Shown here one piece after another: positions 19,288 to 29,314 of a stretch of 64,000 nt of DNA; positions within the stretch are counted from its first letter, which is position 1; every line of letters starts with the position of its first letter. This DNA is from Novosphingobium sp. PC22D (GTDB lineage Bacteria > Pseudomonadota > Alphaproteobacteria > Sphingomonadales > Sphingomonadaceae): NCBI RefSeq assembly GCF_002556635.1, contig NZ_MWMO01000001.1, positions 62,001 through 126,000 on the forward strand, in the 5' to 3' direction. The notes under the pieces are model-generated. The model did not search any database. It saw nothing but the letters and a program-made list of their open reading frames with translations, and was not told where the DNA came from. Both the position numbers and the translations under genes were made by a program.

Positions 19288-19992
19288 GTGGAACTGACCT
19301 TCGCCAGCTACAACATTCACAAGGCCGTGGGCGTCGACCGGCGGCGCGATTCGGACCGCATCCTCGCGATCCTCTCTGAGATCGACGCTGACGTGGTCGC
19401 GCTGCAGGAGGCCGACCGGCGTTTCGGCCGCCGGATGAGCGTGCTGCCGCTCGAGGCGATCCACGAGCGCACACCCTACGAGCCGGTGGCGATGTCGCTC
19501 AAGCCCGACAGCCTGGGCTGGCACGGCAACGCCCTGCTGGTCCGGCGCAACATCGATATCGTCGCGGCCGCGCCGGTGCCGCTGCCGGTGCTCGAGCCGC
19601 GCGGCGCGGTTCGCGCTGATCTCGCGGTGGGCGGACGCGTGGTCAGGGTGGTGGGCATGCATCTCGATTTGTCGGGCCTGCGCCGGCGCCACCAGATCCG
19701 CAGCGTGCTCGATCATGTCGGCGCCTGCGACGAGCATTGCCCGACCGTGCTGATGGGCGATCTCAACGAATGGGCGTCGCGGGGCGGGTGCTTTCGTGAG
19801 TTCGGCGCGCATTGGCGGGTGCTTTCGCCGGGGCGCAGTTTCCCGTCGCGCCGGCCCGTCGCGCAGCTCGATCGCATAATAATTTCGCGCGAATGGCAAC
19901 TGGTGGGAACAACTGTGCATCACAGCGCCTTATCAGCGAAAGGATCGGACCATCTGCCCGTCCGCGCGACGCTGACGTTGCCCAAAATTTAG
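19288..19992 (+). CDS. Endonuclease/exonuclease/phosphatase-family protein
   Basis: A 234-residue protein of the DNase I-like fold shows TFASYNIHKAVGVD, ALQEADRRFG (metal-binding glutamate), VVGMHLDLSG, LMGDLNEWAS (catalytic Asp-Asn) and a C-terminal KGSDHLPVRATL with the catalytic Asp-His. It may cleave DNA, RNA or phosphodiesters of lipids or sugars; the substrate is unknown. It starts at GTG 19288, 40 bases after prfC, so cotranscription is possible. No signal peptide is visible. Confidence 0.88.
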   Translation: MELTFASYNIHKAVGVDRRRDSDRILAILSEIDADVVALQEADRRFGRRMSVLPLEAIHERTPYEPVAMSLKPDSLGWHGNALLVRRNIDIVAAAPVPLPVLEPRGAVRADLAVGGRVVRVVGMHLDLSGLRRRHQIRSVLDHVGACDEHCPTVLMGDLNEWASRGGCFREFGAHWRVLSPGRSFPSRRPVAQLDRIIISREWQLVGTTVHHSALSAKGSDHLPVRATLTLPKI

Positions 19993-20017
19993 GCAACTGC
20001 CCGCGAATCGGGCGGCA

Positions 20018-20483
<466 letters not shown>

Positions 20484-20497
20484 TCAGGGGGACCGAT

Positions 20498-21838
20498 ATG
20501 ATGAACCGCAAGATCCTTTGCGGCGCCGGCGCGCTTGGCGCGTCGCTGTTTGCCGCCACCACCGCTTTCGCGCAGGAGGCAGCCGAGGCAGCGGCGCCCG
20601 TCGCGAATCCGGGCAACAACGCGTGGATGATGACCTCCACCGTGCTCGTCATGCTGATGATCCTGCCCGGACTGGCCCTGTTCTACGGCGGCCTGACGCG
20701 ATCCAAGAACATGCTCTCGATGATGACGCAGATCGGCGCGACCGCCGCGCTGGCGATGCTCATCTGGGTGATGTGGGGCTATTCGCTGGCTTTCGGCCCG
20801 ACCACTTCGGAAGGCCTCATTGGCAAGTTCCTCAGCGGCGGCAGCTTCTTCCTCTCGTCGGTCACGTCGGATTCGACCGCCGCGACCTTCTCGGATGAAG
20901 TCATCTCCGAATACGTCTTCGTGTCCTTCCAGATGACCTTCGCCGCGATCACCGCCGCCCTTATCCTGGGTGCAACGGCCGAGCGCATGAAGTTCAGTGC
21001 GGTGATGCTGTTCGTCCCGATCTGGCTCACGATCGTCTACTTCCCGATCGCGCACATGGTCTGGGCCGGCGGCGGTCTTCTGTTCGACATGGGAGCGCTC
21101 GATTTCGCGGGCGGTACCGTCGTTCACATCAACGCGGGCGTCTCGGGTCTTGTCCTCGCCTTCCTGCTCGGCAAGCGCCAGGGTTATCCCAGCGAGCCGA
21201 TGCCGCCGCACTCGCTGACGCTGACCATGGTCGGCACCGGCCTGCTGTGGGTGGGCTGGTTCGGCTTCAACGCCGGTTCGGAGCTCGAAGCGGACGGCAC
21301 CGCCGGTCTCGCGATGATCAACACCTTCGTCGCCACCGCCGCGGCCGCGCTGACCTGGATGGTCGTCGAGCGTCTGTCCGGCCACAAGGGCTCGGCACTG
21401 GGCTTCTGCTCGGGCGTGATCGCCGGCCTCGTCGCGGTGACGCCGGCCGCGGGCAATTCCGGCCCGTTCGGCGCGATCGTGCTGGGCATCGTCGCCTCGG
21501 TGGTCTGCTATTTCTTCGTTGCGAAGATCAAGACCTCGATGGGCTACGACGACTCGCTTGACGCATTCGGCATCCACGGCGTGGGCGGTGTCGTCGGCGC
21601 CATCGGCACCGGCATCGTCTACTCGCCGGCGCTCGGTGGCCCGGGCGGCGACGACTTCGTTATGGGGGCTCAGGTCGTGACGCAGATCATCGCCGTTGTC
21701 ATCGCGATCGTCTGGGCGGCTGTCGGCACGGGTATTGCCGGCATCATCACCCGCGGTCTGACCGGCCTGCGCGCGTCGCCCGAAGTCGAGCTCGAAGGTC
21801 TCGACATCGGCGAGCACGGAGAACGCGCCTACAACTAA
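20498..21838 (+). CDS. amtB: Ammonium transporter
   Basis: This 446-residue Amt-family channel has a cleaved signal (AFAQ/EA near residue 26), then eleven membrane helices starting MMTSTVLVMLMILPGLALFYGGL. GLALFYGGLTRSKN and the pore stretch DFAGGTVVHINAGVSGLVLA, with one of the twin pore histidines (His near residue 210), are typical. DAFGIHGVGGVVGAIGTGI carries the second. It conducts ammonium into the cell and is gated by GlnK, encoded directly upstream in the same operon. Confidence 0.97.
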   Translation: MMNRKILCGAGALGASLFAATTAFAQEAAEAAAPVANPGNNAWMMTSTVLVMLMILPGLALFYGGLTRSKNMLSMMTQIGATAALAMLIWVMWGYSLAFGPTTSEGLIGKFLSGGSFFLSSVTSDSTAATFSDEVISEYVFVSFQMTFAAITAALILGATAERMKFSAVMLFVPIWLTIVYFPIAHMVWAGGGLLFDMGALDFAGGTVVHINAGVSGLVLAFLLGKRQGYPSEPMPPHSLTLTMVGTGLLWVGWFGFNAGSELEADGTAGLAMINTFVATAAAALTWMVVERLSGHKGSALGFCSGVIAGLVAVTPAAGNSGPFGAIVLGIVASVVCYFFVAKIKTSMGYDDSLDAFGIHGVGGVVGAIGTGIVYSPALGGPGGDDFVMGAQVVTQIIAVVIAIVWAAVGTGIAGIITRGLTGLRASPEVELEGLDIGEHGERAYN

Positions 21839-21929
21839 GTCTCAAGAGTTTGGCGGGGGGCGGGTACTTCCTCCTCTCCTCCTACCCACCCCGCCATCCG
21901 GTGTTCCTCCTGCGAACACAAACTGGAAA

Positions 21930-21962
21930 GGGCCGGAGCCAGCCGCTCCGGCCCCTTTTTTT
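21930..21962 (+). terminator. Intrinsic terminator of glnK-amtB
   Basis: A perfect ten-base stem GGGCCGGAGC/GCTCCGGCCC (21930-21939 with 21945-21954) with a five-base loop precedes seven Ts. It ends the nitrogen operon 92 bases after the amtB stop codon. Confidence 0.9.
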
Positions 21963-22022
21963 GTCGGAGCGAATGATGCCTCGCCCTCTCCGGGCCGTGG
22001 GTGCGGGTTGGCCCGCCAAGTT

Positions 22023-22454
22023 CTAGCCGCGCTCGGCGGCGAGCATGTCCATCAGCGGCCGAACCGGCGAGACGTCGTAGCCGGCCGATGCGGCCTTCGA
22101 GGCAAGGGCATTGGGATCGCGTCCCGCCTTCGCCTGGGCCAGCGCCCATAGCAGCGTCGAACGGGTGCCCGACCGGCAATAGGCGAGAACGGGGCCGGTC
22201 GCCTTGTCGAGCGTGCTCGCCATCGCCTCGACCTGGCCCTGGCTGAACCCGGCGTGTGTGACGGGTATCGCGACATAGCCGATACCGGCGGCGTGCGCGG
22301 CGGCTTCGATCTCGGCGCCAGGCGTCTGATCGTCGGCTTCCCCTTCGGGCCGATTGTTGACGATCAGCGTAATGCCGAGCTGTTTTGCTTCGGCCACGTC
22401 GCTTGTACCGATCTGCGGACTGGCGAGAAAACTATCTTCTAGGCGGTGGAACAT
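22023..22454 (-). CDS. DUF442 / TIGR01244-family phosphatase-like protein
   Basis: This 143-residue protein shows SPQIGTSDVAEAKQLGITLIVNNRPEGE and the loop VLAYCRSGTRSTLLWA. CRSGTRS is the CX5R active site of the protein tyrosine phosphatase/rhodanese-like superfamily. The family includes domains fused to metallo-beta-lactamase-like persulfide enzymes, so a sulfur-transfer or phosphatase role is possible. It converges on amtB and is divergent from the cold-shock gene. Confidence 0.85.
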   Translation of the reverse strand: MFHRLEDSFLASPQIGTSDVAEAKQLGITLIVNNRPEGEADDQTPGAEIEAAAHAAGIGYVAIPVTHAGFSQGQVEAMASTLDKATGPVLAYCRSGTRSTLLWALAQAKAGRDPNALASKAASAGYDVSPVRPLMDMLAAERG

Positions 22455-22524
22455 GGATGGAGACTCCCGCTGCTTGGCCGAAAGGGCGATTGATCATGCG
22501 CGAGCGCCGCTTCGACCCTCGGCG

Positions 22525-22543
22525 ATTGCGCGATACGCGCAAT
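22525..22543. promoter_or_regulatory. Palindrome in the long leader of the cold-shock gene
   Basis: Arms ATTGCGCG and CGCGCAAT pair perfectly around ATA. The element lies in the 286-base gap between the DUF442 gene and the cold-shock gene. An AT-rich stretch (GTTATTTATATTCGCC, about 22583-22598) follows and could hold the promoter. No coding frame is supportable in this gap. Confidence 0.3.
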
Positions 22544-22740
22544 GTCCGTGCCGAGACAAGTTCGCGCGGCTTTCGGGCGCCGTGTTATTTATATTCGCCA
22601 ATCCACCAGAAAACGTGTATGTCCGGGAGTTGCAGGAGAGGGCCGCATACGCTGACGGCTGCTCGCACTGACGCTTGGCGCGCTTCGTCCACGCTGCCTG
22701 GCGACCGCTTGTGGGGCGAAGCGAAGGTACGTTCTTAGAA

Positions 22741-23487
22741 ATGGGTTTTGATAGAGGTCGTCGCGGAAGGGGACGCGACAAGAGGGATCGTTTCGGGGAA
22801 GATGAATTCGATCCGTTCTATGGGGGACAGGATCGTTTCGGCGGTGGTGACAGATTCGGTGGCGGTGATCGCCCCGGTGGAGACCGCTTCCAGGATGATC
22901 GGTTCGGTGGCGGCGGAGGCGGCCCGCGCGGCGGCTTCGGCGGCGGCGGTGGAGGCCGTGGCGGCTTCGGCGGCGGAGGCGGCGGCGGAGGCCGCGGCGG
23001 GATGCCTGCCCAGGTCGTCGGACAGGGCAAGGGAACCGTCAAGTTCTTCAACCAGAACAAGGGCTTCGGCTTCATTCAGCGCGAGGAAGGCGGCGAAGAC
23101 GTCTTCGTTCACATCAGCGCCGTGGAGCGGGCTGGTCTCGAAGGGCTCGCCGAAGGTCAGCAGCTCGAGTTCACGCTCGTCGATCGCGGCGGCAAGGTGT
23201 CGGCCAGCGATCTTCAGGTCGTGGGTGACGTCATCCCGGTACAGAAGCGCGATACGCCGCAGCGCCAGCTTACCGGCGAGAAGGCCACGGGAACGGTCAA
23301 GTTCTTCAACTCGATGAAGGGCTTCGGGTTCATCACGCGGGACGACGGGCAGCCCGATGCCTTCGTTCACATCAGCGCGGTCGAACGGTCCGGCCTGTCC
23401 GGTCTCAACGAAGGCGATCGCGTCGAGTTCGATATCGAAGTCGATCGACGAGGCAAGTATTCGGCGGTCAACCTCGTGCCGCGCTAG
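22741..23487 (+). CDS. RGG-rich protein with two cold-shock domains
   Basis: This 248-residue protein starts at ATG 22741. Residues 1-90 are highly charged then glycine/arginine-rich ([11 protein letters not shown] repeats and long GGG/RGG runs). Two cold-shock domains follow, each with GTVKFFNxxKGFGFI (RNP1) and [13 protein letters not shown] (RNP2), at about residues 98-165 and 183-248. Cold-shock domains bind single-stranded RNA or DNA; RGG tails add weak RNA binding and can drive condensate formation in other proteins. Paired domains are common in alphaproteobacteria; the long N-terminal tail is the unusual part. Confidence 0.93.
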   Translation: MGFDRGRRGRGRDKRDRFGEDEFDPFYGGQDRFGGGDRFGGGDRPGGDRFQDDRFGGGGGGPRGGFGGGGGGRGGFGGGGGGGGRGGMPAQVVGQGKGTVKFFNQNKGFGFIQREEGGEDVFVHISAVERAGLEGLAEGQQLEFTLVDRGGKVSASDLQVVGDVIPVQKRDTPQRQLTGEKATGTVKFFNSMKGFGFITRDDGQPDAFVHISAVERSGLSGLNEGDRVEFDIEVDRRGKYSAVNLVPR

Positions 23488-23554
23488 GTTGGTCGTTCGA
23501 TACCGTGCCACTTCGCTGGTTTGACCAGCGAGAGGCAAAGGTCTAAATGCGCGC

Positions 23555-23586
23555 AAATGGCGGTCCGGTGGGCCGCCATTTGTCGT
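23555..23586 (+). terminator. Probable terminator of the cold-shock gene
   Basis: A perfect nine-base stem AAATGGCGG/CCGCCATTT (23555-23563 with 23573-23581) is followed by GTCGTTT. A smaller hairpin CGCTGGT/ACCAGCG lies just upstream at 23514-23530. The A-tail and T-tail could make it work on both strands. Confidence 0.6.
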
Positions 23587-23623
23587 TTGCGAATCCCGCA
23601 TCCGGGAAGATGAGGTCCATGCC

Positions 23624-24814
23624 ATGTCGATTACGCCGCTCATGCCAGTCTATCCGCGCTGCGATGTCCGTCCGGTCCGCGGCGAACACTGCCACCTCAT
23701 CAGCGAGGATGGGCGCCGCTTCCTCGACTTCGCCAGCGGCATCGCGGTGAACGCGCTCGGCCACAGCCATGCCGGACTGATCGGCGCGATCCAGAAGCAG
23801 GCCGAGACGCTCATGCACGTCTCGAATCTTTACGGCAGCCCGCAAGGCGAGCACCTCGCCCAAAGGCTGGTCGACCTGACCTTCGCCGACACCGTTTTCT
23901 TCACCAATTCGGGGGCCGAGGCGGTCGAATGCGCGATCAAGACCGCGCGCGCCTATCACCAGCACGCAGGCGACACGAGCCGCTACGAGCTGATTACCTT
24001 CAACAACGCGTTCCACGGCCGCACGATGGCGACGATCAGCGCCTCGAGCCAGGACAAGATGCACAAAGGCTTCATGCCGCTTCTGCCCGGCTTCAAGTAC
24101 GTCGACTTCAACGATCTCGCGGGCGCGGAAGCGGCGATTGGTCCGAACACGGCGGGTTTCCTGGTCGAGCCGATCCAGGGCGAAGGCGGTATCCGCATCG
24201 CCGACGAGGCGTTTCTGCGCGGCCTGCGCGCGCTGTGCGACAAGCACGATCTCATGCTGGTCCTCGATGAAGTGCAAAGCGGCGTCGGCCGCGCGGGCAC
24301 GCTCTATGCCTACGAGCAGTTCGGCATCGAGCCCGACATTATGGCCACCGCCAAGGGCATCGGCGGCGGCTTCCCGCTCGGGGCATGTCTTGCCACCGAA
24401 AAGGCGGCGCGCGGCATGACGGCGGGGACGCACGGCTCCACCTACGGCGGCAATCCGCTTGCCATGGCCGCGGCCGAAGCCGTGCTCGACGTCGTCGCCG
24501 ACGAGGCGTTTCTTGCCGATGTGCGCACCAAGGGCGATCGCCTGCGCGCGCGCATAGAGCAGTTCATCGGCAACTATCCCGAACTGTTCGAAAGCGTGCG
24601 GGGCCGCGGGCTGTTCATCGGCATCAAGCTCAAGGTCGAGCCGCGGCCTTTCGTGGGGCACATGCGCGACAATCACGGGCTGCTGACGGCGTCGGCGGGC
24701 GACGGCGTCGTGCGTGTCCTCCCGCCGCTGGTCATCGATGAAACGCATATCGACGAGTTCATGGACAAGCTGTCGGCGGCTGCTGCCAGTTACGACGTGG
24801 TGCAGCCGGCATGA
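23624..24814 (+). CDS. argD: Acetylornithine aminotransferase
   Basis: This 396-residue class III PLP aminotransferase converts N-acetylglutamate semialdehyde to acetylornithine. It shows [14 protein letters not shown] residues ([18 protein letters not shown]), [40 protein letters not shown] and the PLP lysine in [17 protein letters not shown]. It overlaps argF by four bases (ATGA), so the two are translationally coupled. Together they supply the ornithine-to-citrulline part of arginine synthesis. Other family members act on 4-aminobutyrate, but the argF neighbour supports argD. Confidence 0.94.
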   Translation: MSITPLMPVYPRCDVRPVRGEHCHLISEDGRRFLDFASGIAVNALGHSHAGLIGAIQKQAETLMHVSNLYGSPQGEHLAQRLVDLTFADTVFFTNSGAEAVECAIKTARAYHQHAGDTSRYELITFNNAFHGRTMATISASSQDKMHKGFMPLLPGFKYVDFNDLAGAEAAIGPNTAGFLVEPIQGEGGIRIADEAFLRGLRALCDKHDLMLVLDEVQSGVGRAGTLYAYEQFGIEPDIMATAKGIGGGFPLGACLATEKAARGMTAGTHGSTYGGNPLAMAAAEAVLDVVADEAFLADVRTKGDRLRARIEQFIGNYPELFESVRGRGLFIGIKLKVEPRPFVGHMRDNHGLLTASAGDGVVRVLPPLVIDETHIDEFMDKLSAAAASYDVVQPA

Positions 24815-25737
24815 CCCGGCACTTCCTGGGATTGTCCGACGCGGGCGGCGACGCCCTGGCGGCGATGCTCAATGATGCGATCGACCGCAAGGCCGGGCGC
24901 ATCGGCCAGCCCAAGGGCAAGCCGGACGCCGATGCGCCGCTCGCCGGGCATACGCTCGCGATGATCTTCGAGAAGAACTCCACGCGCACGCGCGTGTCGT
25001 TCGACATGGCGATTCGCCAGCTCGGCGGCTCGAGCATCATCATGGAAGCCGGAAGCATGCAGCTCGGCCGCGGCGAAACCGTGGCGGACACCGCCCGCGT
25101 CCTCAGCCGCATGGTCGACGCGATCATGATTCGCACCGACGACCACGCCAAGATCGAGGAACTGGCCCGGTACGCCGACGTTCCAGTGATCAACGGCCTT
25201 ACGGATCTGTCGCATCCGTGCCAGATTGTCGCTGACCTGCTGACAGTGGTCGAACGCGGTTTTGCCTTGCCCGGACTGCAAGTGGCCTGGCTCGGCGATG
25301 GCAATAATGTGGCTAACTCGCTGATCGAGGCGGCCGGGCTGATGAAGTTCACGCTCCGCATTGCCGGACCGCTCGGCTACGAGCCCGATGCGGACTTCGT
25401 CGCCGCCGCGCGCCGTGCCGGCGGGGAAGTCGTCCTCACGCAGGACCCCGAGGAAGCCGTGCGCGGCGCGCAAGTCGTGGTGACTGACACCTGGGTCTCG
25501 ATGGGACAGCCGGGCGGAGATGTCCACATTGCCGCCATGCAGCCCTACCAGGTCGACGGCGTGCTCATGGCGAAAGCCGATCCCAAGGCCGTTTTCCTGC
25601 ACTGTCTGCCCGCGCACCGCGAGGAGGAAGTGACGTCCGAAGTGATCGACGGCCCGCAGTCGGCGATCTGGGACGAAGCGGAAAACCGCATCCATGCGCA
25701 GAAATCGGTCCTGCTCTGGGCTCTCGGCCGCCTGTGA
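24811..25737 (+). CDS. argF: Ornithine carbamoyltransferase
   Basis: A 308-residue enzyme that makes citrulline from ornithine and carbamoyl phosphate. The carbamoyl-phosphate loop is [12 protein letters not shown], followed by the [11 protein letters not shown] segment (residues around 131-141) and the ornithine/catalytic HCLPAHRxEEV motif. It starts inside the argD stop codon and ends inside the hslO start (GTGA), so all three genes form a tight operon. Confidence 0.96.
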   Translation: MTRHFLGLSDAGGDALAAMLNDAIDRKAGRIGQPKGKPDADAPLAGHTLAMIFEKNSTRTRVSFDMAIRQLGGSSIIMEAGSMQLGRGETVADTARVLSRMVDAIMIRTDDHAKIEELARYADVPVINGLTDLSHPCQIVADLLTVVERGFALPGLQVAWLGDGNNVANSLIEAAGLMKFTLRIAGPLGYEPDADFVAAARRAGGEVVLTQDPEEAVRGAQVVVTDTWVSMGQPGGDVHIAAMQPYQVDGVLMAKADPKAVFLHCLPAHREEEVTSEVIDGPQSAIWDEAENRIHAQKSVLLWALGRL

Positions 25738-26642
25738 GCGACGACTATCTGATCGAGAGCCCCGAGACCGGGTTCGACCAGGTTCTCGCGTTCTCCGTCC
25801 CGGATCGCGACGTCCGCGGCCGGCTGGTGCGGCTCGGCCCGGTGCTCGATCTGATCCTGTCGGCGCATGACTATCCGCAGCCGGTGAAGAACCTGCTCGC
25901 CGAAGCGCTGGTGCTGGCCACGCTCATGGGGTCGCTGCTGAAGGAGGCGGACAGCCAGCTCACCTTCCAGATCCAGGCGGAGGGGGGCGCGGTCGATCTG
26001 CTCGTGTGCGACTATCGCGACGGACAGGTGCGCGGCTACTCGCGGCACGATCCGGACATGTTGCAGGAGCTTGGCGCCAACCCGTCGCTCGAGGCGATCT
26101 TCGGCACGGGCTACCTTGCCATCACCTTCGATCTGGCGGCAAGCGGCGAGCGCTATCAGGGTATCGTTCCGCTCGAGGGCGAGACGCTCGCCGGGGCGTG
26201 CGAGGCCTATTTCGAGCGGTCCGAGCAAATCCCGACGCTGCTGCGGGTCGCCATTCGCGCGGAGGGCGACCGCTGCGTGGCCGGCGGCATGCTGGTGCAG
26301 CATCTTCCCGATGGCGAGGAGGGCCGCGAGCGACTGCATGTGGCGGGCGACAAGGCGGATTGGGATCACGCCGCGATCATGGCCGCGAGCGTGCGCCACG
26401 CCGAGCTGGTCGATCCCGCGCTAACGCTGGAGGCGCTCGTTTGGCGCGTCTACCATGAGGAACGCGAGGTGCGGATCGAACCGCTCGCGACTCTGAGCCG
26501 GGGCTGCCGCTGCAGTCCGGAGCACTACCAGCAGGTCCTCACCAGCTTCAGCGAGAGCGACCGCGCCGAAATGCGCGATCCCGACGGACGCATACCGGTG
26601 GAATGCGAATTTTGCAGCAAGACCTTCCGTATCGAAGCGTGA
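25734..26642 (+). CDS. hslO: Redox-regulated chaperone Hsp33
   Basis: A 302-residue cytosolic holdase is switched on by oxidation. The C-terminal zinc switch has Cys258/Cys260 (GCRC) and Cys291/Cys294 (CEFC), the canonical CXC...CXXC set. [22 protein letters not shown] and the hydrophobic core stretch are typical. It starts at GTG 25734, overlapping argF by four bases. Coupling of an oxidative-stress chaperone to arginine synthesis genes is seen in many alphaproteobacteria. Confidence 0.95.
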   Translation: MSDDYLIESPETGFDQVLAFSVPDRDVRGRLVRLGPVLDLILSAHDYPQPVKNLLAEALVLATLMGSLLKEADSQLTFQIQAEGGAVDLLVCDYRDGQVRGYSRHDPDMLQELGANPSLEAIFGTGYLAITFDLAASGERYQGIVPLEGETLAGACEAYFERSEQIPTLLRVAIRAEGDRCVAGGMLVQHLPDGEEGRERLHVAGDKADWDHAAIMAASVRHAELVDPALTLEALVWRVYHEEREVRIEPLATLSRGCRCSPEHYQQVLTSFSESDRAEMRDPDGRIPVECEFCSKTFRIEA

Positions 26643-26750
26643 TCAACGGCTGACCGCGCCGAGGGCTCGCTTGGACGTAGTTGGCGTTTCTGCTATCAGG
26701 CACCATATGGGTTTCGTGCAGTGCCGCGAGACGGAAGGATTTTGAACCAG

Positions 26751-27164
26751 ATGCGCCGATCGAGAACCGCTTCAGGCCTTGTTGCCGGGGCGCTGGTCCT
26801 GCCGATCCTGGCCGCGCCGGTCGATGCGCAGGCACCTTCGCTGTCGATGCTCGATCAGATGGCCAAGGGCCTCTGGGAAGTCCGGGTCCGGGGCGGGGAG
26901 GAGCCCACGCGTCGCGTCTGCCTCGGCAACCCGCGTAGTCTGATTCAGTTGCGGCATCACGATCTCGCCTGCGCCCGGGTTGTCGTCAACGACAAGCCTG
27001 GCGAGGTGACGGTCCAGTACACCTGCAAGGGCAAGGGCTACGGACGCACGCACATTCGCCTCGAGAACCCCAGCCTCGCGCAGATCGACAGCCAGGGGAT
27101 CGATGGGGGGCTGCCCTTCGCCTTCGCGGCGGAAGCACGACGGATTGGACCCTGTGCGGGCTGA
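26751..27164 (+). CDS. Small exported protein, DUF3617-like
   Basis: This 137-residue protein has a signal peptide (MRRSRTASGLVAGALVLPILAAPVDAQA) and a short beta domain with GLWEVRVRG, RRVCLGNPRSL, LACARVVV and VQYTCKGKGYGRTHIR. The paired cysteines and the opening GLWEV pattern suggest the DUF3617 periplasmic family, with unknown function. The ATG at 26751 is chosen for the signal peptide; GTG 26721 and TTG 26742 are also in frame. Confidence 0.7.
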   Translation: MRRSRTASGLVAGALVLPILAAPVDAQAPSLSMLDQMAKGLWEVRVRGGEEPTRRVCLGNPRSLIQLRHHDLACARVVVNDKPGEVTVQYTCKGKGYGRTHIRLENPSLAQIDSQGIDGGLPFAFAAEARRIGPCAG

Positions 27165-27203
27165 GCGTTGTCAGTGCTGCCCGCAAGGCCCTAAGCAATA
27201 CCG

Positions 27204-27902
27204 ATGACTGACGAAGAAGAGATGTCCGCCCGCCCGCAAGCCGTCGTCCTGTTATCAGGCGGGCTCGATTCGATGGTGGTCGCTGCCCTTGCCAAGGAGG
27301 CGGGCTATTCGGTCAATGCGCTGACGATCGACTACAACCAGAGGCATCGCCGCGAAATCAGGGCGGCGGGGGCCATCGCGGAGCGGCTCGGTGCCTCCCG
27401 GCATATCGTGCTTCCGCTCGATTTGCGCCAGTTCGGCGGTTCCGCGCTGACCGACGACATGGCGGTGCCGAAGGACGGCATTGGCGCCGACATTCCGGTG
27501 ACCTATGTGCCCGCCCGCAATCTTGTGTTCCTCTCCTTGACGCTCGCCTGGGCGGAAGCGCTCGGCGCGCGCGATCTTTTCATCGGGGTGAATGCGCTCG
27601 ACTATTCGGGCTATCCCGACTGTCGCCCCGAATTCGTCTCCGGTTTCCAGGAGCTGGCGCGGGTCGCCACGAAGGCCGGGAGCGAAGGCCATGCCATCAC
27701 CGTCCACGCGCCATTGCAGTACTTGAGCAAGGCGGACATCGCGCGCGAGGCGGACCGCCTCGGCCTCGATGCCGGGATCAGTTGGTCCTGTTACGACCCG
27801 ACGGATGATGGCCGTGCCTGCGGGCTTTGCGACAGTTGCCGGTTGCGCAAGGCGGGCTTCGCGGAGGCCGGTCTGGTCGATCCCACGATCTACGCAAACT
27901 GA
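27204..27902 (+). CDS. queC: 7-cyano-7-deazaguanine synthase
   Basis: This 232-residue enzyme makes preQ0 from carboxy-deazaguanine, ammonia and ATP in queuosine synthesis. VVLLSGGLDSMVV is the PP-loop, TIDYNQRHRREIRAA and VPARNLVFLSLTLAWAEALGA are conserved, and SCYDP...CGLCDSCRLRKAGF supplies the four zinc cysteines. It may also start at ATG 27222. With gluQRS in the same window it points to full use of queuosine-modified tRNA(Asp). Confidence 0.95.
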   Translation: MTDEEEMSARPQAVVLLSGGLDSMVVAALAKEAGYSVNALTIDYNQRHRREIRAAGAIAERLGASRHIVLPLDLRQFGGSALTDDMAVPKDGIGADIPVTYVPARNLVFLSLTLAWAEALGARDLFIGVNALDYSGYPDCRPEFVSGFQELARVATKAGSEGHAITVHAPLQYLSKADIAREADRLGLDAGISWSCYDPTDDGRACGLCDSCRLRKAGFAEAGLVDPTIYAN

Positions 27903-27959
27903 CTGCCGCAGCGGCGGCGTTGCGCCGGTGGCTTCTCTATTCGGATGCGCAAAAAGAAA

Positions 27960-27991
27960 GGGGCCGGATTTCTCCGGCCCCAAACTTTTTC
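27960..27991. terminator. Shared terminator between queC and the OmpA-family gene
   Basis: A perfect nine-base stem GGGGCCGGA/TCCGGCCCC (27960-27968 with 27973-27981) with loop TTTC is flanked by AAAAAG on the left and AAACTTTTT on the right. It can serve both convergent genes. Confidence 0.85.
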
Positions 27992-28008
27992 GACCTTCGA
28001 GGTCTCGC

Positions 28009-29124
28009 TTACATGCCCGAGCCCGGACCGTAAGTGATCTCGACGCGACGGTTCTGCAGTTCGCGCACGCCGTCGGCGGTCGGAACACGCGGGTTCGATT
28101 CGCCAAAGGCCTGGCTCGAGATGGCACCATCGGGGATGCCGCGAGCGGTGAGGTAGCTGCGCACCGAAGCGTTGCGGCGCTCCGACAGGCCCATGTTGTA
28201 CTGCACGGTGCCCGAACGGTCGGTGTAACCGGCCAGCATGATCGGAACATTGTCGCAGCTGCCGTAGGCGCTGATCGCGCTGTCGAGGATGGTGGCAGCT
28301 TCCGGCGTGACGTCGGACTTGTCCCACTCGAAGAACACGATGTACGGGCCCTTGTTGCAGACCACCTCGGGCGGCGGCGGCGGGGGGGGCGGCGGGGGAG
28401 GCGGCGGCGGCGGCGGCGGGGGAGGCGGCGGCGGAGCTTCCGCGCCACCGAAGTTATAGGTCAACGAACCCATCGCCGAGTGCGACCGCCAGCGGCCTTC
28501 TACTTCGCGGCCAGCGCTGTCGACGAGCTTGATGTTGTCGACATTGTGGAAGCGATACTTGATGCCGACGTCCCAGTGGTCGGTCAGCGGCGCACGAACG
28601 CCGGCGAGAACCTGCCAGGCAAAGCCGCTGTCGGTGTCGTCCAGGAAGCCCGGACCGGCGCTCGAGAGCGAAGCCTTGTAATCGACGCGGCTGACACCGG
28701 CGCCACCGCCGATAAAGCCCTGGATGCCGTCGTCGGGACCGAAGTCGAGCAGGCCGTTCACCATGAACGACAGGACGTTCGCGTCGCCGCGGATGTTGCT
28801 GTAGTTGCCGGTGAGGAGCTGGGTCGTGGCAAGGCCGGGGACGCCCGGAGCCACGACGGTCAGGTCGTCATTGTCCGCAGTGCGATAGCTCGCTTCGGCT
28901 TCGAGCCGGAAGGCACCGAAGTCGTAGCCGAGCGCGGCACCGCCATCGACACCGTAGTCCGAATCGAGCGTCGCAGCATTCTTTACGCCACCGAAGTCGA
29001 ATTCGGTGTCCTCGACGATCATCGGGCCAAAATCGAGTTCGAGATACCAGCTATCGTCGCGCGCCAAAGCGGGCGTGGCGATAGCGGTCGAAGCCAACGC
29101 CATCCCTATGACGAGTTTCCGCAT
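28009..29124 (-). CDS. OmpA-family outer-membrane protein with polyproline linker
   Basis: This 371-residue protein has a signal peptide (MRKLVIGMALASTAIATPALA), an eight-strand-type N-terminal barrel (about residues 23-225), a linker of 22 consecutive prolines, and a C-terminal OmpA peptidoglycan-binding domain with ILDSAISAYGSCDNVPIMLAGYTDRSG and NMGLSERRNASVRSYLTARG. It ties the outer membrane to the cell wall. The ATG at 29124 is preferred because the signal peptide begins there; the open frame continues to 29286. It converges on queC. Confidence 0.93.
   Translation of the reverse strand: MRKLVIGMALASTAIATPALARDDSWYLELDFGPMIVEDTEFDFGGVKNAATLDSDYGVDGGAALGYDFGAFRLEAEASYRTADNDDLTVVAPGVPGLATTQLLTGNYSNIRGDANVLSFMVNGLLDFGPDDGIQGFIGGGAGVSRVDYKASLSSAGPGFLDDTDSGFAWQVLAGVRAPLTDHWDVGIKYRFHNVDNIKLVDSAGREVEGRWRSHSAMGSLTYNFGGAEAPPPPPPPPPPPPPPPPPPPPPPEVVCNKGPYIVFFEWDKSDVTPEAATILDSAISAYGSCDNVPIMLAGYTDRSGTVQYNMGLSERRNASVRSYLTARGIPDGAISSQAFGESNPRVPTADGVRELQNRRVEITYGPGSGM
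28369..28434 (-). repeat. Proline-codon repeat tract in the OmpA-family gene
   Basis: Twenty-two consecutive proline codons (CCC, CCG and CCT) form a G-rich simple-sequence tract on the plus strand, including a run of eight Gs (28382-28389). Such tracts are prone to slippage and need elongation factor P for smooth translation. Confidence 0.85.
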
Positions 29125-29314
29125 TACGTTTCCCCTATTGAGAGATATGGAGCCACCGAGTGCATGGCTGTCTAGCCCCTCTGCAATGGCCGTGCAAGCG
29201 GCCAATGCCGAGCAGTGTTGCAAAGATGTCGCGTTTTCGGTGGCTTGCTGTCCCTTAATAACGCCAAAACGCTTCTTAATTGGCACAATTCAGACCCCCG
29301 AACGCCTTATCGCA

